NCBI RefSeq assembly: GCF_023703325.1
Contig: NZ_JAMQGM010000037.1
Location: 124,001 to 188,000, forward strand
Direction of reading: 5' to 3'
DNA from: Streptomyces meridianus
GTDB lineage: Bacteria > Actinomycetota > Actinomycetes > Streptomycetales > Streptomycetaceae
Length of the DNA: 64,000 bases
Part shown: one piece after another, positions 1-9,149 of the stretch
Layout of the letters: each line of letters starts with the position of its first letter
How positions within the stretch are numbered: position 1 is the first letter of the stretch
Made by a program: the position numbers and the translations under genes
The notes under the pieces: generated by a model
Seen by the model: the letters and a program-made list of their open reading frames with translations, nothing else
Database searches by the model: none
What the model was told of the DNA's origin: nothing

Positions 1-1472
1 GGCTCGGCAGCCGTCCCGGACGTCGCCGTGAGCCGCATCAGGGCACGCAGTTGCTGCAACGCGTCAGCCGAGAGCGTGCGGGGAGCCTTGGCCAGCTGCC
101 GGTTGTCGAGCTCCGGGGAGACCAGGTACGGCTGACGGAACGTGCCGCTCTGGACCGTGGCCGCGACCGACGCCATGTTCAGCGGGTTCATCCGGACACC
201 GCCCTGCCCGATCATCGAGGCGGCCTTCGGGGCGTCGTGCTGCACCGGCACGGCGCCGTCGAACGTCGGCACGCCCGTCTGCCAGTTGAGGCCGATGCCG
301 AACACGTCACGCGCCTGCTGCGTCAGCGCGTCGTCCTTGATCTTCTTGGCCTGGGTGATGAAGGCCGTGTTGCAGGAGCGGGCGAAGCTCTGCGCGAACG
401 TTCCGTCCTTGATCTCGAACTTCTTGTCGTTCTGGAACTTCCAGCCGCCGTAAGAGGAGTACTTGGGACACGGGTGCGGCTTGTCGTAGCCGGCCAGCCC
501 CTTCTCCAGCAACAGCGACGACGTGATGACCTTCATCGTCGACCCCGGGGCGTAGGAGCCCTGGAGCGCCGCATTGAAGCCGTCGGCCGGGGAGTTCGCG
601 ACCGCGAGGATCTCACCGGTGCTGGGCTTGACGGCCACCACGGCGGCCTTGCGGTGCTTGTTGACCTGTGCCTCGGCGTTCGACTGGAGCCGCGCGTCCA
701 GCGTGGTGCGCAGCGTCCCCGGCGTTCCCTTGGAGAGCACCTTCAGCGTCTCGTCCGGGCGCTCGGCCGCACGGGTCTTGGCGTCCGCACCTTTCGGCGC
801 GGCACGGGAGATCCACAGTTCCACGCCGGGGCGGCCGTCCGTCTTGTCGCCGTAACGCTCGCGGAGCGAGGCCAGCACGCCGCGCAACGCCGGGTGCGAC
901 TTCGTGCTCAGCTCCACGCCGTTGCGGTCCACGGCCTTGATGGGCGGAGCGTCGGCCTCGCCGGTCTTGAGGGTGTCGCCCTCGCGCAGATGCGGGTGGA
1001 CGACGGACGGCTCCCAGTCGAGCACCGGCTTGCCCGTCGACTTGTCCCGGGTCACGGTCAGCTCGGAGGCGTACTGCCACGGGGCCTTCTGCGTGCCGAA
1101 CGCGATCACCGCATTGACCTTGAACGGGACGGTCCGCTGCGAAGCCCTGCCGGGCTCGAAGGCGACGTCGGAGATCCGGGCGTCCTTGTGGTACGACGTG
1201 AGGGCCGCGGCGGCGTCGGCCGGGCTGTCCGTGAGGGCGGCGGCCTTCTTCAGCGAGCCGCTCTCCCACGCGGACAGGAACTTCCGCGCCGTGGTGCGGA
1301 CCTCGGCGGCACTGGGCGGACCTGTCTTCACCCGCGGACGGTCGTCCTCGGAGGTGACGGACGAGCTGCCCCCACCGGAGTCACTCATCAGGGCGTACGT
1401 CCCGACACCCGCTCCCACCACGGCAACGACCACTCCGCCGACGACGGCCACCTTCGCGCCATTGGTGCGCAT
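1..1472 (-). CDS. Penicillin-binding protein (class B-like transpeptidase), 3' end beyond window
   Basis: About 490 codons are present; the start lies inside the window and the C-terminus runs off the left edge. The start chosen is ATG at 1472 (MRTNGAKVAV). A single hydrophobic segment (about residues 8-28) anchors it in the membrane. An NTF2-like MecA_N-type domain follows (about 45-160), then a transpeptidase domain. The SxxK motif is S311-T-M-K in the context YAPGSTMKVI, and the SxN motif is S366-C-N; the KTG motif would lie off the edge. Family knowledge: D,D-transpeptidases of this architecture cross-link peptidoglycan outside the membrane. The O-mannosyltransferase gene lies 171 bp upstream on the same strand, so the two could share a transcript (inference). 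Which PBP paralogue this is cannot be settled from the fragment. Confidence 0.88.
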   Translation of the reverse strand, partial: MRTNGAKVAVVGGVVVAVVGAGVGTYALMSDSGGGSSSVTSEDDRPRVKTGPPSAAEVRTTARKFLSAWESGSLKKAAALTDSPADAAAALTSYHKDARISDVAFEPGRASQRTVPFKVNAVIAFGTQKAPWQYASELTVTRDKSTGKPVLDWEPSVVHPHLREGDTLKTGEADAPPIKAVDRNGVELSTKSHPALRGVLASLRERYGDKTDGRPGVELWISRAAPKGADAKTRAAERPDETLKVLSKGTPGTLRTTLDARLQSNAEAQVNKHRKAAVVAVKPSTGEILAVANSPADGFNAALQGSYAPGSTMKVITSSLLLEKGLAGYDKPHPCPKYSSYGGWKFQNDKKFEIKDGTFAQSFARSCNTAFITQAKKIKDDALTQQARDVFGIGLNWQTGVPTFDGAVPVQHDAPKAASMIGQGGVRMNPLNMASVAATVQSGTFRQPYLVSPELDNRQLAKAPRTLSADALQQLRALMRLTATSGTAAE

Positions 1473-1643
1473 TGCAGATCCCCACAGCCCTTCGGAGTCC
1501 TCCCCGGATCCCGCGGACCGGAGATGCGATCGCTGGGGACTCTACTTGACGTCCTCCCGGCCCTGAAGAATCGGGATTCCTGCCGTCCCTGCGCGCAGCT
1601 CCGGCCGGGCCGGCTGCCCTGCGCCGGCCGGGACACGTCCGTA

Positions 1644-3431
1644 TCAGACCCAGGTGTCGAACCACATGCGGTTGCGCCACGCCTCCACGGGCAGCGGATC
1701 GCCGGTGAACAGCGGGTGGAAGTAGATGAAGTTCCACACGATGAGCAGCACCAGCACCCCGGCGCCGACCGTTCCCGCCACCCGCCTGCGCTCCGGGACC
1801 CCGGCCGGGCCCAGCATCGCACCGATCATCATGGCCAGCGCCAGGCACAGGAACGGCACGAACACCACGGCGTAGAAGAGGAAGATCGTCCGCTCCTGGT
1901 ACAGGAACCACGGCAGCCAGCCCGCCGCGATGCCGCACAGGATGCCGCCTGCCCGCCAGTCCCGGCGCAGGGCCCAGCGGTAGATCAGGTACAGCACGGC
2001 GAAGCAGGCCGCCCACCACAGCACCGGGGTGCCGATCGCCAGCACCTCGCGGGCGCACTTGTCGACGGTGCCGGCCGGGCACCCGTCCTCCCCGGGCTTC
2101 GGTGACTCGTAGAAGTACGAGACCGGGCGGCCCAGGACCATCCAGCTCCACGGGTTCGACTCGTACGTGTGCGGTGACGTGAGCCCGACGTGGAAGCCGT
2201 AGACCTCCGACTGGTAGTGCCACAGGCTGCGCAGGCTGCCGGGCACCCAGCTCCACGCGCCGCCCCGGTGCGCCCCCTCCTCGGCCCAGGTGCGGAAGTA
2301 TCCCCCGCGGGTGGCGAACCAGCCCGCCCAGGAGACGATGTAGGTGATCACGGCGACCGGGACCAGTGACAGGAACGCCGGGAGCATGTCCCGGCGCGCC
2401 ACGGCACGCACCGGCCGGTACGCCCCGGCGGTCCGCCGGGCGCCGATGTCCCAGGCCAGGGTGAGCAGGCCGAACGCGGCGAGCACGTACAGGCCGTTCC
2501 ACTTGGTGGCGCAGGCCAGGCCCAGGCACAGTCCGGCGGCGAGCCGCCAGGGCCGCAGCCCGAGACCGAGCCGGCCGCCGACGGTGGCGTCCGGCCGTAC
2601 GGTCCCGGCCGTCCCGTCCCGTTCGGCAGCGTCGCCGAGCGCGTCGGCCAGCCGGGCCCGGGTCCGGTCGCGGTCGACGAGAAGGCAGCCGAACGCGGCG
2701 ACCACCCAGAACATCAGCACCACGTCGAGCAGGGCGGCGCGGCTCATCACGAAGTGCAGGCCGTCGACGGCCAGCAACAGGCCGGCCAGGCAGCCCAGCA
2801 GGGTGGAGCGGAACAGCCGCCGGCCGATGCGGCAGAGCATCAGTACCGAGAGGGTGCCGAGAAGAGCCGCCATGAAGCGCCAGCCGAACGGGTTCAGCCC
2901 GAACAGCCACTCGCCCGCCGCGATCATCCACTTGCCGACCGGCGGGTGCACGACGTAGCTGGCCTCGGGACTGAGCAGCACGCTCGGCGGGCTCTGCAGG
3001 ATGGCGTCGTTGGCGTTCTTCGGCCAGGTGCCCTCGTAGCCGTACTGCAGCAGTGACCAGGCGTCCTTGGCGTAATAGGTCTCGTCGAATATCACCGCCC
3101 GCGGGCTGCCCAGCTGCCGGAAGCGCAGCACACCGGCGAACAGGGCCACCAGGAGCGGGCCGCCCCAGGCCGACCAGCGGGCAAGCCGTCCGGCGGCGCG
3201 GGGGCCGAGGCCGAACACCGACCATCCCCCGGAGCCGCGGCCGGCGACGTCCCGGTCCGCGAACGGCGGCACGAGCCGCTCGCGCACGGAGGTCCGCGGC
3301 CGGTCCGTATGGCCGAAGTGCCGCAGCCGCTGCTGCCAGGCCGTCGGGGCGGCCCCGGGAGCACCCGCACCGGATGGGTGTCCGCCGGGCTGCCGCGCGT
3401 GCCGCGATCCTGTCGCCGTGTCACTGGTCAC
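1644..3431 (-). CDS. pmt: Dolichyl-phosphate-mannose--protein mannosyltransferase
   Basis: Codes for 595 residues from GTG at 3431. The integral membrane GT39-family enzyme transfers mannose from polyprenyl-phosphate-mannose to Ser/Thr of exported proteins. The family's DE-type catalytic motif is visible as FDETYYAKDAWSL in the first extracellular loop after a cytoplasmic N-tail of about 75 residues. A HPPVGKW motif and many hydrophobic helices follow, and the C-terminus is the typical PMT_4TMC-like block ending FYEYSP-like motifs. In S. coelicolor the orthologue in this position (SCO3154) is needed for phage phiC31 infection and glycoprotein formation. It diverges from rsmI across a 111-bp gap. 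The short GC-rich extension upstream of GTG 3431 stays open but has no better ribosome site. Confidence 0.92.
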   Translation of the reverse strand: MTSDTATGSRHARQPGGHPSGAGAPGAAPTAWQQRLRHFGHTDRPRTSVRERLVPPFADRDVAGRGSGGWSVFGLGPRAAGRLARWSAWGGPLLVALFAGVLRFRQLGSPRAVIFDETYYAKDAWSLLQYGYEGTWPKNANDAILQSPPSVLLSPEASYVVHPPVGKWMIAAGEWLFGLNPFGWRFMAALLGTLSVLMLCRIGRRLFRSTLLGCLAGLLLAVDGLHFVMSRAALLDVVLMFWVVAAFGCLLVDRDRTRARLADALGDAAERDGTAGTVRPDATVGGRLGLGLRPWRLAAGLCLGLACATKWNGLYVLAAFGLLTLAWDIGARRTAGAYRPVRAVARRDMLPAFLSLVPVAVITYIVSWAGWFATRGGYFRTWAEEGAHRGGAWSWVPGSLRSLWHYQSEVYGFHVGLTSPHTYESNPWSWMVLGRPVSYFYESPKPGEDGCPAGTVDKCAREVLAIGTPVLWWAACFAVLYLIYRWALRRDWRAGGILCGIAAGWLPWFLYQERTIFLFYAVVFVPFLCLALAMMIGAMLGPAGVPERRRVAGTVGAGVLVLLIVWNFIYFHPLFTGDPLPVEAWRNRMWFDTWV

Positions 3432-3542
3432 CGCGACAGGATAGGGAACGCGCCGGAGTGCTCCGCGCCTCGCGGGGCGGGTGCGGGCCCGACGGCGGCG
3501 GGCGGACCGTCTCCCGCCCGGCCGGCCTGGGAGGATGGCCGG

Positions 3543-4430
3543 GTGACTGGAACGCTCGTACTCGCAGGGACACCCATCGGCGACACCGCGGACGCCCCGC
3601 CCCGGCTGGCCGCGGAACTCGCCGCCGCCGACGTGGTGGCCGCCGAGGACACCCGCAGGCTGCGCCGCCTGACGCAGGCGCTCGGGGTCCAGCCGTCCGG
3701 GCGGATCGTGTCGTACTTCGAGGGCAACGAGGCGGCGCGAACGCCCGAGCTGGTCGAGCAACTGGCGGGCGGTGCGCGGGTGCTGCTGGTGACCGACGCC
3801 GGGATGCCGTCGGTGTCCGACCCCGGCTACCGGCTGGTGGCTGCGGCCGTCGAGCACGGCGTCCGGGTCACGGCGGTGCCGGGGCCGTCGGCCGTACTGA
3901 CCGCGCTCGCACTCTCCGGTCTGCCGGTGGACCGCTTCTGCTTCGAGGGCTTCCTGCCCCGTAAGGCCGGGGAACGACTGGGCCGGCTCCGCGAGGTGGC
4001 CGACGAGCGGCGGACCCTCGTCTTCTTCGAGGCGCCGCACCGGCTCGACGACACGCTCATGGCGATGGCCGAGGTGTTCGGCGCGGAGCGCCGGGCCGCG
4101 GTCTGCCGGGAGATGACCAAGACGTACGAGGAGGTCCGGCGCGATTCGCTCGGGGAGTTGGCGGCCTGGGCTGCCAACGGCGTGCGCGGCGAGATCACGG
4201 TGGTGGTCGAGGGCGCGGCACCGCCCGGCCCGCAGGACCTGGACGCCGCCGAACTGGTACGACGGGTGGCCGTCCGCGAGTCGGCGGGGGAGCGGCGCAA
4301 GGAGGCCATCGCTGCGGTGGCCGTCGAGGCCGGAGTGCCGAAGCGTGAGGTGTTCGACGCGGTCGTGGCGGCGAAGAATGCCCATGCGCCGGGGAAGACC
4401 GGAAAGTCCGGGACGGCGGGGGAGGGCTGA
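3543..4430 (+). CDS. rsmI: 16S rRNA (cytidine-1402-2'-O)-methyltransferase RsmI
   Basis: Codes for 295 residues from GTG 3543, preceded by GGGAGGA at a spacing of about 9. It is a tetrapyrrole-methylase-fold (SPOUT-unrelated) enzyme that uses SAM to 2'-O-methylate C1402 of 16S rRNA in the decoding centre. Diagnostic pieces are the N-terminal GTPIGD loop (residues 9-14), AAEDTRRL, DAGMPSVSDPG, the PGPSAVLTALALSGLP loop and FFEAPHRL. Length agrees with bacterial RsmI. It starts a rightward series and diverges from pmt. The C-terminal basic/Gly-rich tail (last 15 residues) is not conserved in the family. Confidence 0.93.
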   Translation: MTGTLVLAGTPIGDTADAPPRLAAELAAADVVAAEDTRRLRRLTQALGVQPSGRIVSYFEGNEAARTPELVEQLAGGARVLLVTDAGMPSVSDPGYRLVAAAVEHGVRVTAVPGPSAVLTALALSGLPVDRFCFEGFLPRKAGERLGRLREVADERRTLVFFEAPHRLDDTLMAMAEVFGAERRAAVCREMTKTYEEVRRDSLGELAAWAANGVRGEITVVVEGAAPPGPQDLDAAELVRRVAVRESAGERRKEAIAAVAVEAGVPKREVFDAVVAAKNAHAPGKTGKSGTAGEG

Positions 4431-4451
4431 GTGCTCACGGGGAGTTGTCCG

Positions 4452-4515
4452 CCTTCCTGTTCCCTGTCGCGTTTCCGACCCGTTCCCGTTTCCCGTTCCG
4501 TTTCGTGTGCCGTGT
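4452..4515. repeat. TTCCCGTT-type low-complexity tract
   Basis: Just after rsmI the plus strand carries a run of near-repeats of the form TTCC(C)GTT(T)C, for example TTCCCGTTTCCCGTTCC, over about 60 bp. It is pyrimidine-rich, breaks the local codon pattern and keeps several frames open by accident. No protein or RNA function is evident. The rest of the 388-bp gap to the next gene (4516-4818) shows no convincing gene; it presumably holds the promoter of the zinc-ribbon gene. Confidence 0.6.
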
Positions 4516-4818
4516 TTCTCGCTCATCGCCCGCCGTCGGTGCCGAGTCCTGCGTGCCGACGGCGGTGAACGACGGACCCCGGCGCTGTTTTCCGCTTTCC
4601 TTCACAAGTCTTTCAATTCTTCTGCGAATCGTCCCGTAGGGGGGACGAAGGGCTATTCTGAAGGGAAGTCCGGGGCGCATGGCATGCCCATTTCGCGGAC
4701 GGTGGCCGGGTTCCGTCAGGGCCGCGGGAGTGGTCCGGCGCGCTGCCGCCGGAACGGGCGTCCACTGGATACGAGGGTTCGTCCCGGAGTCCTTGTCCAG
4801 CGGACAGGAGGAACGGTC

Positions 4819-5343
4819 ATGAGCGACACCCCGGACACGACTCCGGACACTCCGCGGACGCCGCTCGGTCTCCCGGTCGATCATCCGACGACGCAGGAGG
4901 CGTACTCCTTCGCGTGCATGCGCTGCGGGCACGGCTGGGAGCAGGAGTACGTGATCGAGCACCATGTCGACGCGGCCGGCGAGGAGTACGTGGTCTACCG
5001 CGCCGACGGCCGGCGGGTCCCCTCCCCCCTGACCCGGCCCAGGTGCGCCAACTGCGGTCACACGGTGGTCCGGATCATGCGCTCGGGCCGGGTCTCCACG
5101 GCGCGCGGCGGATGGCTGTCCGACGTTCCGGCGGCCGGGCCGCTGGTCGTGCCCGGTGCCCACGAGACACCGCGAGGGGCAATGGCTGCGGCGTCCGAGC
5201 CAGCCGAGGCCGTCGAGAGGTCCCGGCCCGCCGGGGAGGAGCCGCCCGGTGACCGGGCGCCCGAGCCGGAGGCGGAGCGCGAGCCCCGGCACCGCCGGCA
5301 CGTGCACGATCTGGTGCGCCTCCTGCACCGCGAACGGCACTGA
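4819..5343 (+). CDS. Zinc-ribbon-like protein of unknown function
   Basis: Codes for 174 residues from ATG 4819, with AGGAGGAA eight bases upstream. Two CxxC knuckles, C33-M-R-C36 (CMRCGHGW) and C76-A-N-C79 (CANCGH), lie about 40 residues apart and should bind one zinc ion. The segment between them is a beta-rich HHVDAAGEEYVVYRADG stretch. The C-terminal third is acidic and proline-rich, then basic with HRRHVHDLVRLLHRERH at the end. No enzyme motif was recognised. It sits between rsmI and tatD as a monocistronic unit. Zinc-ribbon proteins of this shape often bind nucleic acid or protein partners, but nothing here decides which. Confidence 0.8.
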   Translation: MSDTPDTTPDTPRTPLGLPVDHPTTQEAYSFACMRCGHGWEQEYVIEHHVDAAGEEYVVYRADGRRVPSPLTRPRCANCGHTVVRIMRSGRVSTARGGWLSDVPAAGPLVVPGAHETPRGAMAAASEPAEAVERSRPAGEEPPGDRAPEPEAEREPRHRRHVHDLVRLLHRERH

Positions 5344-5468
5344 CGGCAGCCGGCGCCCCCGGAGCGCAACGCTCCGGAACGGTCCGAGGACGCAGACCGC
5401 GTGCGGAACCCGCCACGGTCCGCGTCCCAGGGGGCCGCCCCGGGCCGGACCCGCGGCCGCGTCCTACC

Positions 5469-6383
5469 ATGACGGGCATGACGGCACGGACGGGCGGCAA
5501 CGGCGGCAGCGGCGAGCGCGACAAGGCCGCTCCGCCACCTCTGCCCGAACCGCTGCGGGTCCCCGTCGCCGATTCGCACACCCACCTCGACATGCAGAGC
5601 ACAAGCGTCGAGGAGGCGCTGGCCAAGGCCGCCGCGGTCGGTGTCACGACCGTGGTGCAGGTGGGCTGCGACGTCAACGGCTCCCGCTGGGCCGCCGACA
5701 CCGCCGCGGCGCACCCTGCCGTCCTGGCCACCGTCGCCCTGCATCCGAACGAGGCCCCGCGCATCGTGCACGGCGACCTCGAAGGGTGGTCGCGCCAGGG
5801 AGCCCGGGAACCCGGCGGCACGGCCGCGCTCGAAGAAGCGCTCGCCGAGATCGACCGGCTGGCCGCGCTGCCTCAGGTGCGCGGTGTGGGCGAGACCGGA
5901 CTCGACCGGTTCCGCACCGGTCCCGAGGGCATGGCCGCCCAGGAACTGTCGTTCCGCCGCCACATCGACATCGCCGAACGGCACGGCAAGGCGCTGGTCA
6001 TCCATGACCGGGAGGCCCACGACGACGTGCTGCGCGTCCTCGACGAGGAGGGCGCCCCCGACACGGTCGTCTTCCACTGCTACTCGGGCGACGCCGAGAT
6101 GGCCAAGATCTGCGCCGAGCACGGCTATCTGATGTCCTTCGCCGGCAACGTGACCTTCAAGAACGCCCAGCCGCTGCGCGACGCCCTGGCCGTCGTCCCG
6201 CTCGACCTCCTTCTGGTGGAAACCGACGCGCCGTTCCTGACGCCCGCCCCCTACCGCGGCCGCCCCAACGCGCCCTACCTCATCCCGGTCACCCTACGGG
6301 CGATGGCCGAGGTCAAGGGCGTCGACGAGGACACCCTCGCCGCGGCCGTCTCCGCCAACACGGCCCGCGTCTTCGGTCGTTGA
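5469..6383 (+). CDS. tatD: TatD family metal-dependent deoxyribonuclease
   Basis: Codes for 304 residues from ATG 5469; ATG 5478 is an alternative. It is an amidohydrolase-fold nuclease that binds two metal ions. Visible motifs in order are DSHTHLD (H37 and H39), GETGLDR with the first acidic ligand, the His of the FRRHIDIAERH helix, FHCYSGD and VETDAPFL. These are the standard ligands of TatD enzymes, 3'-5' DNases implicated in DNA repair and fragment clearance. A 25-residue Gly/Pro-rich N-extension precedes the barrel. The gene ends 109 bp before the Rpf-like gene. Confidence 0.93.
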   Translation: MTGMTARTGGNGGSGERDKAAPPPLPEPLRVPVADSHTHLDMQSTSVEEALAKAAAVGVTTVVQVGCDVNGSRWAADTAAAHPAVLATVALHPNEAPRIVHGDLEGWSRQGAREPGGTAALEEALAEIDRLAALPQVRGVGETGLDRFRTGPEGMAAQELSFRRHIDIAERHGKALVIHDREAHDDVLRVLDEEGAPDTVVFHCYSGDAEMAKICAEHGYLMSFAGNVTFKNAQPLRDALAVVPLDLLLVETDAPFLTPAPYRGRPNAPYLIPVTLRAMAEVKGVDEDTLAAAVSANTARVFGR

Positions 6384-6492
6384 AACCCGCACTCCCCCCG
6401 ACTGTCCGTCACTATCGGTGCCCGTTCGACTTGGGAGAGTAGTCGGAGCTCCGCTACAGTCCCCGGGCCTACCGCCGGACCAGTGGAGCGTC

Positions 6493-8172
6493 GTGAGCAA
6501 TTCCCAGGGCAGCCACCGGACAGTGCGCACCGGAACCCCCGCTGCGTCCGAGGCGCCGCCTGAGTGGCCCCGTCCGCCGTACGAGAGCCACGTCCGCCAC
6601 CCCCACATCCACGGCCGGGACCTCCACGGGGCCCATGCACCGGCCGGTCAGGGGTACGGGTACGCCGACACCGCCCGGGCCGTTCACCCGGACCGGCCCC
6701 GGCCGCCCGCGCCCCGCGCAGAGCACAGGATCCCGGACCTGTACCTCCCCCCGCAGGCCCCGCCGGCCGGCGCCCAGGCCCCCGCCCACCCGTCGCCCCA
6801 GGCGTACCAGGTCCACGCCCCCGCGCCGTCCGTACCCGGCCCGTCGCCCCGCCCGGCGCCATCCCCGACTCCCGGCGGCGGACGCCATGCCGCTCCGGCT
6901 CCCGGCGTCCGCTCCGCAGAGCGACGGCCCACCGCGACCCTCCTCGACCCACTCGCCGCGCCGCGCACCGTGGCACCGGACGCCCCCACCGTCCCGCACT
7001 TCGTCGCACCCACCCTCGAACTCCCCCGGGAGGGGCGGGCCGCCGCCCGCCGCGCCGCACGAGCGAAGCGCGCAGCGGAACTGGACGCGCTGCGCCGCCT
7101 CGTCCCCCGGGCGCTCGTGGTCGCCGTCCTCGCCGGAGGGACCACGGCGTTCGTCGCCCACGACAAGGAGGTCCGGCTCAGCGTGGACGGCCGGGAGCGC
7201 TCGCTCCACACCTTCGCCGCCGACGTCGGCGGGCTGCTGGAGAGCGAGGGCCTCGACACCGGGCCCCACGACCTCGTCTCGCCGTCCCCGGGTGAGGCGA
7301 TCACCGACGGCGACGAGATCAAGCTCCGCCGCGGGCGTCCCGTCACCCTCACCCTCGACGGGGAGCGGCACCGGATCTGGACCACAGCGCGCACCGTGGA
7401 GGGCGCCCTGCGCCTGCTCGGGGTCCGCGCCGAGGGTGCCCACCTGTCCGTGCCCCGGCACGCCGCCATCTCCCGCCGCGGCCTCGATCTGGAGGTCCGC
7501 ACCGAGCGGACCGTCACGTTCCTGGCCGACGGCCGGGAACGCACGATCCGCACCAACGCGGCCACGGTCCGCCGTGCCGTGGCCGAGGCCGGCATCGTCC
7601 TGCGCGGCGAGGACACCACCTCCGTGCCGCCCGACAGCTACCCGCTGGACGGCCAGCGGGTGTCGGTGCTGCGGATCACCGGCAGCAGGGAGGTCCGCGA
7701 GGAGGTGACCCCCTTCCGCACGGTCGAACGCTCCGACCCGACGCTCTTCGAGGGCACCCGCGTCGTCGTCCGGCGGGGTGTCCTCGGCGTGCGCCGCGTC
7801 ACCTACGCCCTGCGCACCGTGAACGGGGTCGAACAGAAGCCGCGCAAGCTCTCCGCCGAGACCGTCCGGGAACCGGTCGACCAGATCGAGCACATCGGCA
7901 CCAAACCCCTGCCCGGCTCCGTCGGCGGCGCGGACGGCCTGAACTGGAAGGCGCTCGCCCAGTGCGAGGCCGGCGGGCGGCCGAACGCGGTCGACCCCTC
8001 GGGCACGCACGGCGGGCTCTATCAGTTCGACACCCGCACCTGGCAGCGGCTCGGAGGCACCGGACGGCCCCAGGACGCCCCCGCCGCCGAGCAGACCCAC
8101 CGGGCCAAGAAGCTCTACGTGCAAAGGGGGGCGAGTCCGTGGCCGGTGTGCGGCCGTAAGCTTCACCAGTGA
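6493..8172 (+). CDS. rpfB: Resuscitation-promoting factor-like protein (DUF348 repeats, G5, Rpf domain)
   Basis: Codes for 559 residues from GTG 6493, with GGAG 5 bases upstream; an upstream in-frame ATG at 6418 lacks a ribosome site. A cytoplasmic Pro/His-rich N-tail of about 200 residues is followed by a transmembrane helix starting near residue 207. Three ubiquitin-like DUF348 domains (about 225-385) come next, then a G5 domain (about 400-470) and a C-terminal Rpf transglycosylase-like domain (484-559). The catalytic Glu is E492 in QCEAGG. Rpf domains cleave peptidoglycan and aid spore germination. The architecture is that of RpfB; the S. coelicolor counterpart is SCO3150. Its stop overlaps the rsmA start by 4 bp, so the two are translationally coupled. 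The long N-tail is unusual against mycobacterial RpfB. Confidence 0.9.
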   Translation: MSNSQGSHRTVRTGTPAASEAPPEWPRPPYESHVRHPHIHGRDLHGAHAPAGQGYGYADTARAVHPDRPRPPAPRAEHRIPDLYLPPQAPPAGAQAPAHPSPQAYQVHAPAPSVPGPSPRPAPSPTPGGGRHAAPAPGVRSAERRPTATLLDPLAAPRTVAPDAPTVPHFVAPTLELPREGRAAARRAARAKRAAELDALRRLVPRALVVAVLAGGTTAFVAHDKEVRLSVDGRERSLHTFAADVGGLLESEGLDTGPHDLVSPSPGEAITDGDEIKLRRGRPVTLTLDGERHRIWTTARTVEGALRLLGVRAEGAHLSVPRHAAISRRGLDLEVRTERTVTFLADGRERTIRTNAATVRRAVAEAGIVLRGEDTTSVPPDSYPLDGQRVSVLRITGSREVREEVTPFRTVERSDPTLFEGTRVVVRRGVLGVRRVTYALRTVNGVEQKPRKLSAETVREPVDQIEHIGTKPLPGSVGGADGLNWKALAQCEAGGRPNAVDPSGTHGGLYQFDTRTWQRLGGTGRPQDAPAAEQTHRAKKLYVQRGASPWPVCGRKLHQ

Positions 8173-9056
8173 GCTTCAGCCCCACCACCCCCGGCCCCGA
8201 CCCGTCGAGCGCCCTGCTGGGCCCCGCCGAGATCCGCGAACTGGCCGCCGCCCTGGGCGTACGCCCGACCAAGCAGCGCGGCCAGAACTTCGTCATCGAC
8301 GCCAACACCGTGCGCCGGATCGTCCGGACCGCCGAGGTTCGCCCGGACGACGTCGTCGTCGAGATCGGCCCCGGCCTCGGCTCGCTCACCCTGGCGCTGC
8401 TGGAGCAGGCGGACCGGGTCACGGCCGTCGAGATCGACGACCTGCTCGCCGCGGCGCTCCCGTCCACGGTCGCCGCCCGGCTGCCCCGGCGCGCCGGCCG
8501 CTTCGGCCTCGTCCACTCCGACGCCATGGACGTGTCCGAGCTCCCCGGCCCCCCGCCGACCGCACTCGTCGCCAACCTGCCGTACAACGTCGCCGTGCCC
8601 GTGCTGCTGCACATGCTGGCGACCTTCCCGACCATCGAGCGCACCCTCGTCATGGTCCAGGCCGAGGTGGCCGACCGCCTCGCCGCCCCGCCCGGCTCGA
8701 AGGTCTACGGGGTGCCGTCGGTCAAGGCCGCCTGGTACGCCCACGTCACCCGGGCCGGCAGCATCGGGCGCAACGTGTTCTGGCCCGCCCCCAACGTCGA
8801 CTCCGGCCTCGTGCGGCTGGTGCGCCGGAGCGAACCGCTCGCCACCCGGGCCACCCGGCAGGAGGTGTTCGCCGTCGTCGACGCCGCGTTCGCGCAGCGC
8901 CGCAAGACCCTGCGCGCGGCCCTCTCGGGCTGGGCCGGCTCGGCCGCCGCCGCGGAGGTGGCGCTGACCGCCGCCGGCGTCTCCCCGCAGGCCCGCGGCG
9001 AGGCCCTGACCGTGGAGCAGTTCGCGGCCATCGCCGAGAACCGACCCGACCGCTGA
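8169..9056 (+). CDS. rsmA: 16S rRNA (adenine-1518/1519-N6)-dimethyltransferase
   Basis: Codes for 295 residues from GTG 8169, inside the GTGA overlap with the Rpf-like gene. SAM motif I is VEIGPGLGSLT (residues 64-74) and motif IV is NLPYNVAVP, which marks the N6-adenine dimethylating KsgA/Erm family. KQRGQNFVID near residue 36 is the conserved N-terminal motif. Placement after rpfB and before ispE matches the conserved rpf-rsmA-ispE block of actinobacteria and argues for housekeeping rsmA (ksgA) and against an Erm resistance methylase. It dimethylates A1518 and A1519 in helix 45 during 30S maturation. Confidence 0.95.
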   Translation: MSFSPTTPGPDPSSALLGPAEIRELAAALGVRPTKQRGQNFVIDANTVRRIVRTAEVRPDDVVVEIGPGLGSLTLALLEQADRVTAVEIDDLLAAALPSTVAARLPRRAGRFGLVHSDAMDVSELPGPPPTALVANLPYNVAVPVLLHMLATFPTIERTLVMVQAEVADRLAAPPGSKVYGVPSVKAAWYAHVTRAGSIGRNVFWPAPNVDSGLVRLVRRSEPLATRATRQEVFAVVDAAFAQRRKTLRAALSGWAGSAAAAEVALTAAGVSPQARGEALTVEQFAAIAENRPDR

Positions 9057-9149
9057 ACCCCCGGCTCCGGCCGGCGGACCGCACCCCGCACCGGAACGCC
9101 GTGCCCGCCACGGCAGCCCCCACGCCCACCACACGAGGAGCCCCGTCCC

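Noticed and set aside
51..2105. A 684-codon open frame on the plus strand
   Set aside because: It is antisense to the penicillin-binding protein and pmt genes, has Arg/Gly/Leu-rich shadow composition and no recognisable domain.
6384..6492. A possible ydaO-type (c-di-AMP) riboswitch before the Rpf-like gene
   Set aside because: Such elements precede some Streptomyces rpf genes, but the 109-bp gap is too short and none of the conserved motifs were seen.
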